Positions 31,243 to 39,746 of a stretch of DNA of 64,000 nt are shown here, piece after piece. The stretch lies in NCBI RefSeq assembly GCF_014192715.1, contig NZ_JACHYH010000005.1, positions 1-64,000 of the forward strand. Reading direction: 5' to 3'. The stretch's first letter is position 1. Each line of letters starts with the position of its first letter. The notes below the pieces were generated by a model, which saw only the letters and a program-made list of their open reading frames with translations, did no database searches and was not told where the DNA came from. Both the position numbers and the translations under genes were made by a program. The stretch comes from Luteibacter sp. Sphag1AF (GTDB lineage Bacteria > Pseudomonadota > Gammaproteobacteria > Xanthomonadales > Rhodanobacteraceae).

Positions 31243-33400
31243 AGGAAACCGACAGGCGTGCCAGTCGCGGCATGCCCGGGAACAGGTAGCGGTCGCCACC
31301 GGAGCTGCCCGTGTCACGCCAGTAGAAATGGTTGAACACGTTGTCCACGTTGAGGCGCCAGGTGACCGCGTGGCCGGCAAGCTGCATGTCGTAGACCAGG
31401 CCGGCATCAAACACGTGATACGCCGGCACACGGGCCACGCCGTCTGGCGTGGCCGTGTTGGTGCTGGCATAACGCCAGCCGCCCAGCACGCTCAGGCCCT
31501 GCACGAACGGCAGGCGATAATTCGCATACACCGCCGTGCGCACGCGCGGCACGTTCACTACCTGATGGCCTTCAAAGGCCGGGGTGCCGGTGTCCTGCGC
31601 GCGGGCGCGCATCGCGTTGATGCTGGCCGTGAGCTGGAGGTTGTCGGTGACGCGTCCTGCGGCGCTCAGTTCGATGCCGGTATGCACCTCGTTGCCGCGC
31701 TGGATGAAGGTGAACCCTTCAGCGGTGCTGTCCGGCTGTGCGTACTGATACGGCTGGTCGATGCGATAGATGGCTGCCTGAAGATCCAGTGCGTGGCTGA
31801 CGGCATATTTCGCGCCCACTTCCACCTGACGGGAAACGATGGGGGCAAGCGTCGCGCCTCCATTGGACGTCCAGTAGGGCGCCTCGGCGCCGAGCGACAG
31901 GCCCTTGGTATAGCTGAGGTACGTGGTCAGCGGAGCCACCGGTGTCCACAGAAGTGCGGCCTGCGGCAGCACTTTGGTCAGCTGCGTATCGCGCTCGGGA
32001 GCGCCCTGATCGTCGTACGCAAGCTCGTGCAGGCGAACAAACCGGGCGCCGGCCACAAGCTGCCACGCGTCACCCATGTGCAGGCGATCCGAGGCGAACA
32101 CGCTGCGCTGCCAGCTGGTCAGGCGACGGACGGAGTCGCCGGGCTGATTGGGCGACGGGGCGTAGACGGGCGGTTCGTTCTCGTCGATGTTGGCGCTGCC
32201 GACGTAGTCATACACGTAGGCACGTTGATCCATCGTGCGGCGGAACACGCTGATGCCGGCGGTGAGGTCGTGGCGAATGCTGCCCGTGTCGAACGAGCCG
32301 TGCACAACACCCTTTACTTCGTCGTTGACGCGGGTGTCGTCCGGACTGCGGAAGTCGTAGATGTCGTAGTCGCCGTTGGGCGCGAAGAAATAGCCCGGCG
32401 TGGCGCCGCTGGCACAGGCTTGTGTGTAGAAACATCCGTACGCGAAGGCGACGTTGTCGTCGATCTTTGTCCGGCTGTGCGTGGCGGATAGCTGCGCTGA
32501 CCAGTCGTCAGTGAAGCGATGATCCAGGCGCAAGGACGTGTTGCTCGCAGCGATGCCCACGGGCTGCTGCCACGGCTGGTAACCCAGCAGGCGCGTACGC
32601 GACGGGTCGGAGGGAATCACTGTGCCGCCGAGCAACTGATAGCCGGATGCGGAACGCTGGCCGCTGTGCTGGTAGTCGCTGTCCAGCTGGAGCGTGGTGT
32701 TGTCGTCGATTTTCCAGTCGGCGGCCACGGAGAGGAAACTGCGGCGGCCGTTGGCATGTTCGATATACGAGTGCGTGTTGTCCTGCGCCGCATTGATGCG
32801 GACGCCGAAGGTGCGGGTGAGCCAGCCGCCCACATCCAGTGCGGCATAACGCGAGCCATGCGAGTCGGTGCCCAGCGTGGCGCGTGCGACGTCTTCCGGA
32901 CGCTTGCTCACATAGTTGATAAGGCCGCCAGGCGCGACCACACCCGATTCAATGCCTCCCAGGCCCTTGAGCACTTCCACGCGCTGCTTGTCTTCCAGTG
33001 CCAGCGGCTGTTCGGCCGACATCATGCCGCCGTTGAAACGGAAGCCGGTAGCCAGATCCAGCGGGAAACCGCGGATGGCTACGTCCTGGTAATAGCCAAC
33101 CGGTGCGTAGTTGTCGCCAATGGACGCATCGCTGCGCACCAGTTCGCTCAGCGAGCGCGGTTGCCGATTGTCGATCTGCTCGCGCGTCATCACCGTCACG
33201 GAAGCGGGAAGATCATGCGGCGACACGACGCCCGCACCGGCGCCACCCAGTTGCGAGGCATCGGCACGGTAGCCTTGCGGCGCACGCGCATGGACATCCA
33301 CCGGGGCCAGGGTGGTGGTCTGTGGCTCGTCGGAAGCATGGGCCAGCGCGCTGGCAGACAGCAGGAAAAACAGGGCAGGCGGAGTGTGGCGTTTGATCAT
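31232..33400 (-). CDS. TonB-dependent receptor, probably for thiamine
   Basis: 722 residues. Signal peptide to about ALAHA, then a plug domain (SVTVMTREQIDNRQPRSLSELV; GVVAPGGLINYVSKRP) and a 22-strand barrel ending in an aromatic residue (RLSVSYDF). By homology it would be labelled a siderophore receptor. A TPP riboswitch 70 nt upstream and a downstream PnuC-type permease instead point to thiamine or a thiamine precursor as substrate. The TonB box is probably near TTTLAPVDVHA. Confidence 0.9.
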   Translation of the reverse strand: MIKRHTPPALFFLLSASALAHASDEPQTTTLAPVDVHARAPQGYRADASQLGGAGAGVVSPHDLPASVTVMTREQIDNRQPRSLSELVRSDASIGDNYAPVGYYQDVAIRGFPLDLATGFRFNGGMMSAEQPLALEDKQRVEVLKGLGGIESGVVAPGGLINYVSKRPEDVARATLGTDSHGSRYAALDVGGWLTRTFGVRINAAQDNTHSYIEHANGRRSFLSVAADWKIDDNTTLQLDSDYQHSGQRSASGYQLLGGTVIPSDPSRTRLLGYQPWQQPVGIAASNTSLRLDHRFTDDWSAQLSATHSRTKIDDNVAFAYGCFYTQACASGATPGYFFAPNGDYDIYDFRSPDDTRVNDEVKGVVHGSFDTGSIRHDLTAGISVFRRTMDQRAYVYDYVGSANIDENEPPVYAPSPNQPGDSVRRLTSWQRSVFASDRLHMGDAWQLVAGARFVRLHELAYDDQGAPERDTQLTKVLPQAALLWTPVAPLTTYLSYTKGLSLGAEAPYWTSNGGATLAPIVSRQVEVGAKYAVSHALDLQAAIYRIDQPYQYAQPDSTAEGFTFIQRGNEVHTGIELSAAGRVTDNLQLTASINAMRARAQDTGTPAFEGHQVVNVPRVRTAVYANYRLPFVQGLSVLGGWRYASTNTATPDGVARVPAYHVFDAGLVYDMQLAGHAVTWRLNVDNVFNHFYWRDTGSSGGDRYLFPGMPRLARLSVSYDF

Positions 33401-33470
33401 GGTCGTCTTCGCAAAGAAAGGGACGAAGCGACGGCGACCACGGGCCGCAATGCGGGCCTCATGGTCGATA

Positions 33471-33548
33471 AGCTCCCTACGCCGGTCCTAACCGGGTCAG
33501 GTTCAAAGGGACTGTCTCAGCCCGGCTCAACACCAGGCACCCCCGCTT
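33471..33548 (-). ncRNA. TPP riboswitch (THI element)
   Basis: Read on the minus strand: GGGGGTGCC, GGCTGAGA, CCCTTTGAACCTGA, CCGGTTAG, ACCGGCGTAGGGA, flanked by P1 halves AAGC and GCTT. These are the conserved THI-box segments in order. The aptamer ends 70 nt before the TonB receptor ATG; a CTTCG/CGAAG stem just before that ATG may be the expression platform. Binding of thiamine pyrophosphate should lower expression of the receptor and permease. Confidence 0.95.
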
Positions 33549-33558
33549 CTTTCAGTGC

Positions 33559-34710
33559 CTATTGAAGCACGAAACGCCCGTGAGCGTTGCGGATGGCGTC
33601 CAGCAGGATCACGCCATCGGTGGTCTTGAACCATGCCATGTGACCCAGGAGGAAGGTGTGCCACGCCACATCGGCATCCGCGCGGGACTGGGTAATGCCT
33701 TGATAGTATTCAACTTCAGACAGGGCAAAATCCACGTGCACGATGGGCAGCAGTGCGGCCAGCACGTCCAGGTCACAGGAGCTGAGTGGACGCCTCTGGT
33801 GGTATCCCTGGATCAGCGCCAGTGCGATATCCGCGCGCGCAGGACGCGCGCCATCGAGATCCAGCCATGCAATCGCGTTGCGTTCGATGGCGGTAGCCAG
33901 GTCGAAGAGTGCGAAGGTCCGGGCCGCCAGTCCGAAGTCCAGCACAGAGGTGATGGAGGCATTTTCGCCTGCGTCACTCCAGCACAGATTGGAAACGTGC
34001 CAGTCGCCGTGTGTCCACAGCGGTGGCTGCTGCGCCAGGTGCGGCTGCACGGCGGCGTGCCACGGTGCCAGCGCGGCATGCCAGGCGTTCGCCTTGTCGG
34101 TGTCGTGCATGTACGTAGCAAGCGCCGGTCGTTCGGGAAGCTGCCGGCGCAGCGTTGCAACAGGATCGACCGATGCGATCAGTTCGATGCGCGCGACGAG
34201 GATGTGTGTGTTCCGTTGTGCGGCGGTGTGCGCTTCGGACGCATCGTGCAATGACGCAAGCATGGTGCCAGCGGTTCGTGCATGCGCCGCGTTGTCCAGC
34301 GGCTGCCACGAGAACGCATCACGATACAGATCGACGCCGCTCGCGCGTTCGTGCAACTCGTAGACCCAGTCGCCGATCCATGTGGCTGATGCGTTGTCGC
34401 TGTTGGAGAGCACGCGTGGTACGGGCACGCCGTGTTCGCGGAGCGTGTGCATGAAGCGGTGTTCGTCTTCCAGCGTTGTGCCGGGTCGCACGCTTTCGTG
34501 GTGACGCTTCAGGAAAAAACTGCCGCCGGTTGTCTGCACGAGACACGCCGCAGAAAGCGGTCGGGGGCTATGCCAGTCGATGCTGCGAAACGTTCCGGCG
34601 TCCGGATAGTGCGCCAGCACGGCGTTCACTTCGCGCGATGTGATCGGTGCCCAGTCGGGCGCCACTTCGTTACCGGCAAGCCCGTGGATGCGATGGGGTG
34701 TGTCGCTCAT
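33559..34710 (-). CDS. APH-family phosphotransferase, candidate thiamine kinase
   Basis: 383 residues from ATG 34710 (ATG 34722 also possible). The kinase fold shows FFLKRHHE in the N-lobe, the catalytic loop WTHGDWHVSNLCW (HGDxHxxN), and the metal-binding VLDFGLAAR. It belongs to the aminoglycoside phosphotransferase/choline kinase fold, which also includes ThiK. The stop codon lies only 11 bp before the TPP riboswitch. A role in thiamine salvage is therefore plausible but the gene is upstream of, not under, the riboswitch. Homoserine, choline or another hydroxylated substrate is possible. Confidence 0.82.
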   Translation of the reverse strand: MSDTPHRIHGLAGNEVAPDWAPITSREVNAVLAHYPDAGTFRSIDWHSPRPLSAACLVQTTGGSFFLKRHHESVRPGTTLEDEHRFMHTLREHGVPVPRVLSNSDNASATWIGDWVYELHERASGVDLYRDAFSWQPLDNAAHARTAGTMLASLHDASEAHTAAQRNTHILVARIELIASVDPVATLRRQLPERPALATYMHDTDKANAWHAALAPWHAAVQPHLAQQPPLWTHGDWHVSNLCWSDAGENASITSVLDFGLAARTFALFDLATAIERNAIAWLDLDGARPARADIALALIQGYHQRRPLSSCDLDVLAALLPIVHVDFALSEVEYYQGITQSRADADVAWHTFLLGHMAWFKTTDGVILLDAIRNAHGRFVLQ

Positions 34711-34944
34711 GGGCTCGCGCATGCGTGTTCGGGGGAGGGGCAATTATAGGTTCTTCGCAGATTGCCGTGGAGCGTTTTCGTAACCGGCTATCGAAGGGTT
34801 CGTGGTGCGGGAAAAGTCGGTTGGCACGCCACCCGTGAAGCCCATCACTTTCCACTCGTGATGTGTGCCCATCGACTCGGCGCCCTTCGCGAAGCTATGC
34901 CATGATCCGCCGACACGGATGTCCCCTGTTCTTGAGGAAGTGGC

Positions 34945-37335
34945 ATGAAGCCCTGGTTAAAAGCCCTGTGCGCCGCGATGCTGGCGTTGGGTATCGTGGT
35001 TGCCGCCGCGTATGTGTCCGGCGTGCTGGTGTTGTGGTCGCTGGGTCTTTCGTTAGCGCAGCTGCGTATTGATCTGATCTATAACACCCTGTGGGTGCTG
35101 GATCGTCCTGATCTGCAACCGGTGGCCACGCGCATTCGCGTCTGGACGCTGATCGGCGTGGCCGTGCCGGTGGTGCTGGGCGGTGGCCTGGGTGCGTGGT
35201 GTCGTCGCTGGCAGCGCGCGAACTGGCCCACACCCGTGCCTCCGTTTGCGCGCCTGGGCGATGGCGCGCGATGGTGGTCGTATCGTCGCGGACGCGGTAT
35301 CGCGCTGGCATCCCGTTGGGGACGCAGCACCAGTGCGCCGGACGCCTCGGTGCTGGTGGTAGGCCGCCGTGCCCCCGCCTCGCTGGTGACCACGCTGCGG
35401 CATGTGCAGGGACCGGTGCTGGTCATCGACCCGGGCGGGCACCTGTATGCGGAGACCGCTGGCTGGCGGGCGAAGGACGGGCATCCGGTGCTGCAGATCG
35501 CGCTCTTTGGTGGCTGTCATGGCTGGAATCCGTTGCAGCCGGCGTGGACGAAGGATGGCTGGTCGGACCCGGCGCTCCGTGCCATCGCGGCGTGCTGGTA
35601 TCCGCGCCATGCGCAACGCAACGCGCTGCTGGCCAGTCAGGTGCAGCATGCGTTTGTCGCGCTGGTGCACGTCGTGCACGATGTACTTCACGCCGCTGGC
35701 GAGGGGGAGACCCGGGTTTCTCCCGTGGACCTGTTCCGGCTGTGCCGGTGGCACGCCAACCACCGCTCGCTGGCGGCGCTGGCCAGCCATCCGGCGTTGT
35801 CTTCGGCCACCCGTATCGCGCTGGGCGAGTGGCGCGGGCTGGATCAGGCCACCATCGCGCGGATCTGGCAGGAGCTGCGTGGCCCGCTGGAGCCCTTCGC
35901 CTCGTGGAACCCCGACCGGGACGCCATCGCCCGCCATGGGGACCTGTGTGGCGGCCACGATCCGCGACGCGTCACGATCTATCTGGACATTCCCGGCGAC
36001 CGTGGCGAAGAGGCGCGGCCGCTGATCGAGACCTTCGTGAACCAATGGCAGGCGCGGGTCGCGTACCGCGCCCCGAAGGTCAAACCGCTGGTCATCCTCA
36101 ACAGCCTGCGGACGTTTCCGCCGCTGGCCTGCCTGACGGAGGGGCCGCAGGCGCTGCGCTGGCTGGTCTCGACCGCCGGGCTCGACACGCTGCCCGGCCT
36201 GTACGGCAAGGCGACGACGGCACTGCTGCGCCGGTTCGACCTGTGCGTGGTGCAACCACCGCCCGAACGCGACTGGGCCGAGGCGCAGGCGCCCGTGTGC
36301 GACGCGTTTATCCGGGCCCATGCCCCCGACAAGCACCGGCTCACGTGCCTGTCGCCGTGTGCGGACGACCTGATGACCCTGCGTCGTGGCGAGCAGGCCG
36401 TGATGGTTCCCTCGGGGCATCGCGCCGTGCGCTGCGCCATCCCCCGGCCACCGCGTCGCCGGTTACCGCCTCCCCCTGAGCTCCAAGGAGACCTCATGCC
36501 CGTACCCCTGCCCATCGGCATGCTTATCGCCGCGCTCCTGGCCGCGTGCCGCTCCCTGCCTCCCACGGCGCCCGAGCCGACGGCGTATAACCCGTGCCAC
36601 GCGCAGCCGTCGGTGACTACCAAGACCCTGACGTTACGCGAGGCATGCCTGGGGCCGCATCGGTTCCGGTTGCCGAGCAATCTGTATGACGGGCAGCGGG
36701 GGCAGGACAACGACATCGACACCATTTACATGTCGATCCAGTGGCCGTCCCTACAGCCGCTACCGATGGGGATCGATCAGCACGATGATCCTCATACGTT
36801 TCTGTCCAGCATCACGATCAACGCTTCGTACCTGTCCCGCATCGCGGACGAGGACTATCCGCGCCATCTGTGGAAAACGATTCAGCCGTTGAACCCCAGT
36901 GATCCGGAGCAGCGTGCCGATCCGTCGGAGAATCTTGACCTGCGGATCAAGGGTAAGCCCCTCTATGGCCTTATCCCGTACTACGCCGACTTCGACCGGC
37001 TGAAGACCTACTACCGCAAAGTGTATGGGCCGGACACCCGCGCTCACGAGCCCGACGTGAACGACGACTGGTTTGTGCGCTTTGATCCGGAAGGCGTGCC
37101 GACGACCGTCATCATCTGCTCATCGCGTCGGCTCCCCAATGGCGTACATCTCGAACGGGATCAGCTCGTGGACGACATCGCGCGGGATGGAAGTCGAGCG
37201 TTATGCCGCCACAAGTTCCTGATCCCTGAGTACAAGGTCTATGTCTCCATGCATTACATGCGCGTGCTGATGCCGCACTGGGAACAGATCGAAGCGTCCG
37301 TGCGCGCCCTGCTGAAAAATGGGGAGATCCAGTAA
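34945..37335 (+). CDS. Degenerate VirD4/TraG-like protein joined in frame to a lipoprotein
   Basis: 796 residues without an internal stop. Residues 1-90 hold two membrane segments, as in VirD4 coupling proteins. The core keeps VirD4-like landmarks: VLVIDPGGHLYAETAGWRAK, WNPL, and a C-terminal nucleotide-fold part with YGKATTALLRRFDL. At the Walker A position it reads VVGRRAPASLVTT and at Walker B LVILNSL, so both ATP motifs are lost. After about residue 510 (Pro/Arg-rich) the frame runs through AAGGAG and an ATG at 36496 into a complete lipoprotein. Either one fusion protein or two products from two starts is made. A TGA in another frame at 36477 hints at an ancestral stop. Confidence 0.72.
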   Translation: MKPWLKALCAAMLALGIVVAAAYVSGVLVLWSLGLSLAQLRIDLIYNTLWVLDRPDLQPVATRIRVWTLIGVAVPVVLGGGLGAWCRRWQRANWPTPVPPFARLGDGARWWSYRRGRGIALASRWGRSTSAPDASVLVVGRRAPASLVTTLRHVQGPVLVIDPGGHLYAETAGWRAKDGHPVLQIALFGGCHGWNPLQPAWTKDGWSDPALRAIAACWYPRHAQRNALLASQVQHAFVALVHVVHDVLHAAGEGETRVSPVDLFRLCRWHANHRSLAALASHPALSSATRIALGEWRGLDQATIARIWQELRGPLEPFASWNPDRDAIARHGDLCGGHDPRRVTIYLDIPGDRGEEARPLIETFVNQWQARVAYRAPKVKPLVILNSLRTFPPLACLTEGPQALRWLVSTAGLDTLPGLYGKATTALLRRFDLCVVQPPPERDWAEAQAPVCDAFIRAHAPDKHRLTCLSPCADDLMTLRRGEQAVMVPSGHRAVRCAIPRPPRRRLPPPPELQGDLMPVPLPIGMLIAALLAACRSLPPTAPEPTAYNPCHAQPSVTTKTLTLREACLGPHRFRLPSNLYDGQRGQDNDIDTIYMSIQWPSLQPLPMGIDQHDDPHTFLSSITINASYLSRIADEDYPRHLWKTIQPLNPSDPEQRADPSENLDLRIKGKPLYGLIPYYADFDRLKTYYRKVYGPDTRAHEPDVNDDWFVRFDPEGVPTTVIICSSRRLPNGVHLERDQLVDDIARDGSRALCRHKFLIPEYKVYVSMHYMRVLMPHWEQIEASVRALLKNGEIQ
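36496..37335 (+). CDS. Lipoprotein from internal start, candidate immunity protein
   Basis: 279 residues if translated from ATG 36496, which has AAGGAGA five bases upstream. The start MPVPLPIGMLIAALLAAC is a proper lipoprotein signal (lipobox LAAC), which would be pointless inside a fusion. The mature part has several strand-rich stretches (DIDTIYMSIQWPSLQPLP; FVRFDPEGVPTTVIICSSR) and resembles Tli4-like periplasmic immunity lipoproteins in layout. The next gene, 0 bp away, is an XVIPCD-type effector, so immunity is the simplest job. Shared frame with the VirD4-like part makes its own expression an inference. Confidence 0.68.
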   Translation: MPVPLPIGMLIAALLAACRSLPPTAPEPTAYNPCHAQPSVTTKTLTLREACLGPHRFRLPSNLYDGQRGQDNDIDTIYMSIQWPSLQPLPMGIDQHDDPHTFLSSITINASYLSRIADEDYPRHLWKTIQPLNPSDPEQRADPSENLDLRIKGKPLYGLIPYYADFDRLKTYYRKVYGPDTRAHEPDVNDDWFVRFDPEGVPTTVIICSSRRLPNGVHLERDQLVDDIARDGSRALCRHKFLIPEYKVYVSMHYMRVLMPHWEQIEASVRALLKNGEIQ

Positions 37336-38595
37336 ATGACCTCGCCCTCCTTCGGATTGACCGAAAAAGATCTGGACATCCTCGCCTATTACGTGAAGAC
37401 GCGGAATCGCGAACGCTACTGGAACTACCTGGCCACACGTCCCGGCGACGACGGCTACGGTGATCTGGCCCTCGGTGTCGTGCGTAACGACAACATGCCC
37501 GGTGCCACCGCGAACCTCTATGCCAAGACCTATGCGAAGGAACACAACAGGCGGGTCTTGACCGAGCGGGAGTGGGATAACTTTGGCGTCGACCTGATCG
37601 GGCAGGATCTGCTTTTGCGGAAGGAGCATTTCCAAAATTCGCAGCCCGATCTGGCCCTTAATCTGCCCGTCAGGAAAGTGCAGGAAGCGCACGACTTCAG
37701 CTTCAAAAAGATCAACATCGACCCCAACGCCTGGACGCCCCGCAAGGCGCTGGAAGCCCTGCGCCTGGACGAACGAGGCGCCGAGGTCCAGACCGAAGCG
37801 CTCTGGAAGAGCATGCTGAACAACCGCTTCCTCGGCATGCCCCGCCTGATCCACACCCTGAGCGAGATAGCCACGGTGGACAGCCTGCGAGTTGCCGAAC
37901 GGGCGATCTACAGCAAGGACATGAGTGCTGCCTACTTCTCGGCTTTAGACCAATGGACCAACCAGAGGCCCCACTTCATTGGCGACAGGAAGCACTACTT
38001 CGCGCGCGAACGCGATGGCGCATGGATCGAAATCATGGCATCGCCCATGTCGATGAATTCGAGTATGGGTGCGACCATGGATGAGCCGCTCATGCGGGAC
38101 GTTACCGATCCGGCCGAACGCGCGCAACTGGAAGACACCTACCAGCTTCGCCGGGAACGCGAAAAAGCTCGCGACGCCACCCACCCGGACGATACGAGCC
38201 AACTCGTCCCCTCGCAGCATCCGCTGACCCACGTGGTGCCCCGGGCCAGCGCGCCGTTGCCCGGCGAAGATCCGCTGTACTCCAATCTGCGCCAACGCCT
38301 GCCGATGGAGGTGTCCAACGACCAGGTCGCCCTGCTGAGCTGTCATGTCAGACGCTACGAATCGCTACGACCGATCAGCGTGAACGACGCGCAACTGGAA
38401 GACAACCAGATGGTCGTGACCATGCCGCACAAGCGGGTGACGCTGAGCATGGACGTGCCGGCACCGCCGAAGGAGTTCAGCATGGAGCAGGCCCAGCAGT
38501 TGGATGCAGACGCCAGGGAGCAGGCCATCGAACGCCAGATCTCCTTTGCACGACAGCTGGCGATGGAGCGCAGAGGACATTCGTTGAGTCGCTGA
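37336..38595 (+). CDS. XVIPCD-type type IV secretion effector
   Basis: 419 residues, ATG directly after the previous stop, with GGGGAGAT upstream. The N-terminal part (LTEKDLDILAYYVKTRNRERYWNYL; GDDGYGDLALGVVRND; WTPRKALEAL) is a domain I associate with Xanthomonadales effectors (X-Tfe). The C-terminal ~130 residues (LPGEDPLYSNLRQRLP, SNDQVALLSCHV, ISVNDAQLEDNQMVVT) fit the XVIPCD domain that VirD4 recognises for contact-dependent killing. The toxic activity is not evident. No signal peptide. The T4SS itself is not in the window. Confidence 0.78.
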   Translation: MTSPSFGLTEKDLDILAYYVKTRNRERYWNYLATRPGDDGYGDLALGVVRNDNMPGATANLYAKTYAKEHNRRVLTEREWDNFGVDLIGQDLLLRKEHFQNSQPDLALNLPVRKVQEAHDFSFKKINIDPNAWTPRKALEALRLDERGAEVQTEALWKSMLNNRFLGMPRLIHTLSEIATVDSLRVAERAIYSKDMSAAYFSALDQWTNQRPHFIGDRKHYFARERDGAWIEIMASPMSMNSSMGATMDEPLMRDVTDPAERAQLEDTYQLRREREKARDATHPDDTSQLVPSQHPLTHVVPRASAPLPGEDPLYSNLRQRLPMEVSNDQVALLSCHVRRYESLRPISVNDAQLEDNQMVVTMPHKRVTLSMDVPAPPKEFSMEQAQQLDADAREQAIERQISFARQLAMERRGHSLSR

Positions 38596-38648
38596 TCGCC
38601 ACGCGGCGGTCGCGGAGCCTTTTGCGCGGGTGCTGCCAATGGGGTAGT

Positions 38649-38672
38649 CCGCGATAAACCCACTTATCGCGG
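38649..38672 (+). terminator. Hairpin after the effector gene
   Basis: A 9-bp perfect stem, CCGCGATAA at 38649 with TTATCGCGG at 38664 and a six-base loop. 53 bp after the stop codon; no T-run. Confidence 0.5.
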
Positions 38673-38732
38673 CCGGGCGTGCGTCAGTGCGCTACGATCC
38701 TTTCCGGACACACGGGGATCGGGAAGGCACGC

Positions 38733-39020
38733 ATGGCACGCATCTGGCTGGCAAACACCATGGGCGAGGCCACCGTACGGGTGGCGCAGGTGAGTACGCG
38801 CGGCGAGGCGGATATCTGGGTCAACCGGGTCAGCAGCTTCGGTCTCGCATCGGGCGACGCGCTCTGGTACATCGTGAAGGATCGCGGGGAAGCTACCGCG
38901 CGGATATTCATGACATCCATCGGCCTGGCACAGATCAAGGTCTATTTTGTGTCCACGCGCGGCGAAGCAGGATGGCGTGACCCGAATGCGGCCAGGCACG
39001 GCATTTTCTCACGACCCTGA
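38733..39020 (+). CDS. DUF6150-family protein with RGEA repeats
   Basis: 95 residues from ATG 38733 with GGGAAGG upstream. The chain is a series of short strands each ending in a G-E-A turn: MGEATVRV, RGEADIWV, RGEATARIF, RGEAGW, with GLASGDALWYIV between. This is the DUF6150 pattern. Function unknown; members occur in proteobacteria near secretion or membrane genes. It lies 138 bp after the effector, and its last 12 bp overlap the convergent SPOR gene. Confidence 0.78.
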   Translation: MARIWLANTMGEATVRVAQVSTRGEADIWVNRVSSFGLASGDALWYIVKDRGEATARIFMTSIGLAQIKVYFVSTRGEAGWRDPNAARHGIFSRP

Positions 39021-39545
39021 GGGCGCCGGGGCAGGCAGGCGCACCACGGGAAAGCCACCCGCCACGCCCAGCACGCTCGCCACCCGAGCTGTCGCCGCCG
39101 AGGCTTCATCGGCTGTTACAAACCGGCCGGCCGCCACGATGGTCCAGGTGGCATGCGAGGCATCTGTCGCTACCCAGTGCGAGAGAGGAAGGTCCAGTAC
39201 TTTTGCGCGCGCCAGTAATGCGTCGGCGTCGTTCGCGGTGACGAACTGCCCCAGTTGCAACGCATACGCCGGTTGTCCGGCGGCCGGTGCGGCCGAGGCG
39301 ACTTCGCTGGTGACCATCATGCTTTCCAGCGCGGGTGGTGTTGGCGATGTTGACGCTTTTGCGGCAGAAGATGCGGGGGCGGCACCATGCGTATCCGGCG
39401 CTTTGGCGACCACTTCATGTTGCGCAACTCGCTCGGCCAGGGCGACCAGGGGTGCGCGCCAGTCATCGGGCGCAGCCATGCCACCAAGGAAGCAAAGTAC
39501 GCCAAATACAAGCACCAGAAGAATAAAACCGAGCCTGGCGAACAT
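39009..39545 (-). CDS. SPOR-domain protein with N-terminal anchor
   Basis: 178 residues. One membrane segment (LGFILLVLVFGVLCFLGGMA) near the N-terminus, an Ala/Pro/Ser-rich linker (50-90), and a C-terminal SPOR domain (about 92-165: YALQLGQFVTANDADALLARAK; WTIVAAGRFVTADEASAA). SPOR domains bind denuded peptidoglycan at division sites. As it sits next to the T6SS regulator it might help place the machine in the wall; this is inference from position only. It is divergent from the sigma54 activator. Confidence 0.85.
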   Translation of the reverse strand: MFARLGFILLVLVFGVLCFLGGMAAPDDWRAPLVALAERVAQHEVVAKAPDTHGAAPASSAAKASTSPTPPALESMMVTSEVASAAPAAGQPAYALQLGQFVTANDADALLARAKVLDLPLSHWVATDASHATWTIVAAGRFVTADEASAATARVASVLGVAGGFPVVRLPAPAPSGS

Positions 39546-39746
39546 CTTCCATCCCCCTGATCTGTATGCGTCGCGGCGGCCGCATCATGACACGGACACC
39601 GGGGTGTCATGACAGGGCACGGCTGATTGAAGCATGAGTATGGCAACCGTAAATCATCAGTTGCGGGCAGAGGATCGGAGCGATACATTCACCGGCCTTG
39701 GGGCTCCGGTCGTCAACCACCGGTCGCCTTCAAACAGGGGGAAGTC

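Noticed and set aside
31328-32491. Plus-strand ORF of 387 codons opposite the TonB receptor
   Set aside because: Antisense to a clear receptor gene and without recognisable domain or ribosome site.
35196-36479. Alternative-frame ORF of 427 codons inside the VirD4-like gene
   Set aside because: Its product is Arg/Gly/Pro-rich with no VirD4 landmarks; only its TGA at 36477 is of interest as a possible ancestral stop.
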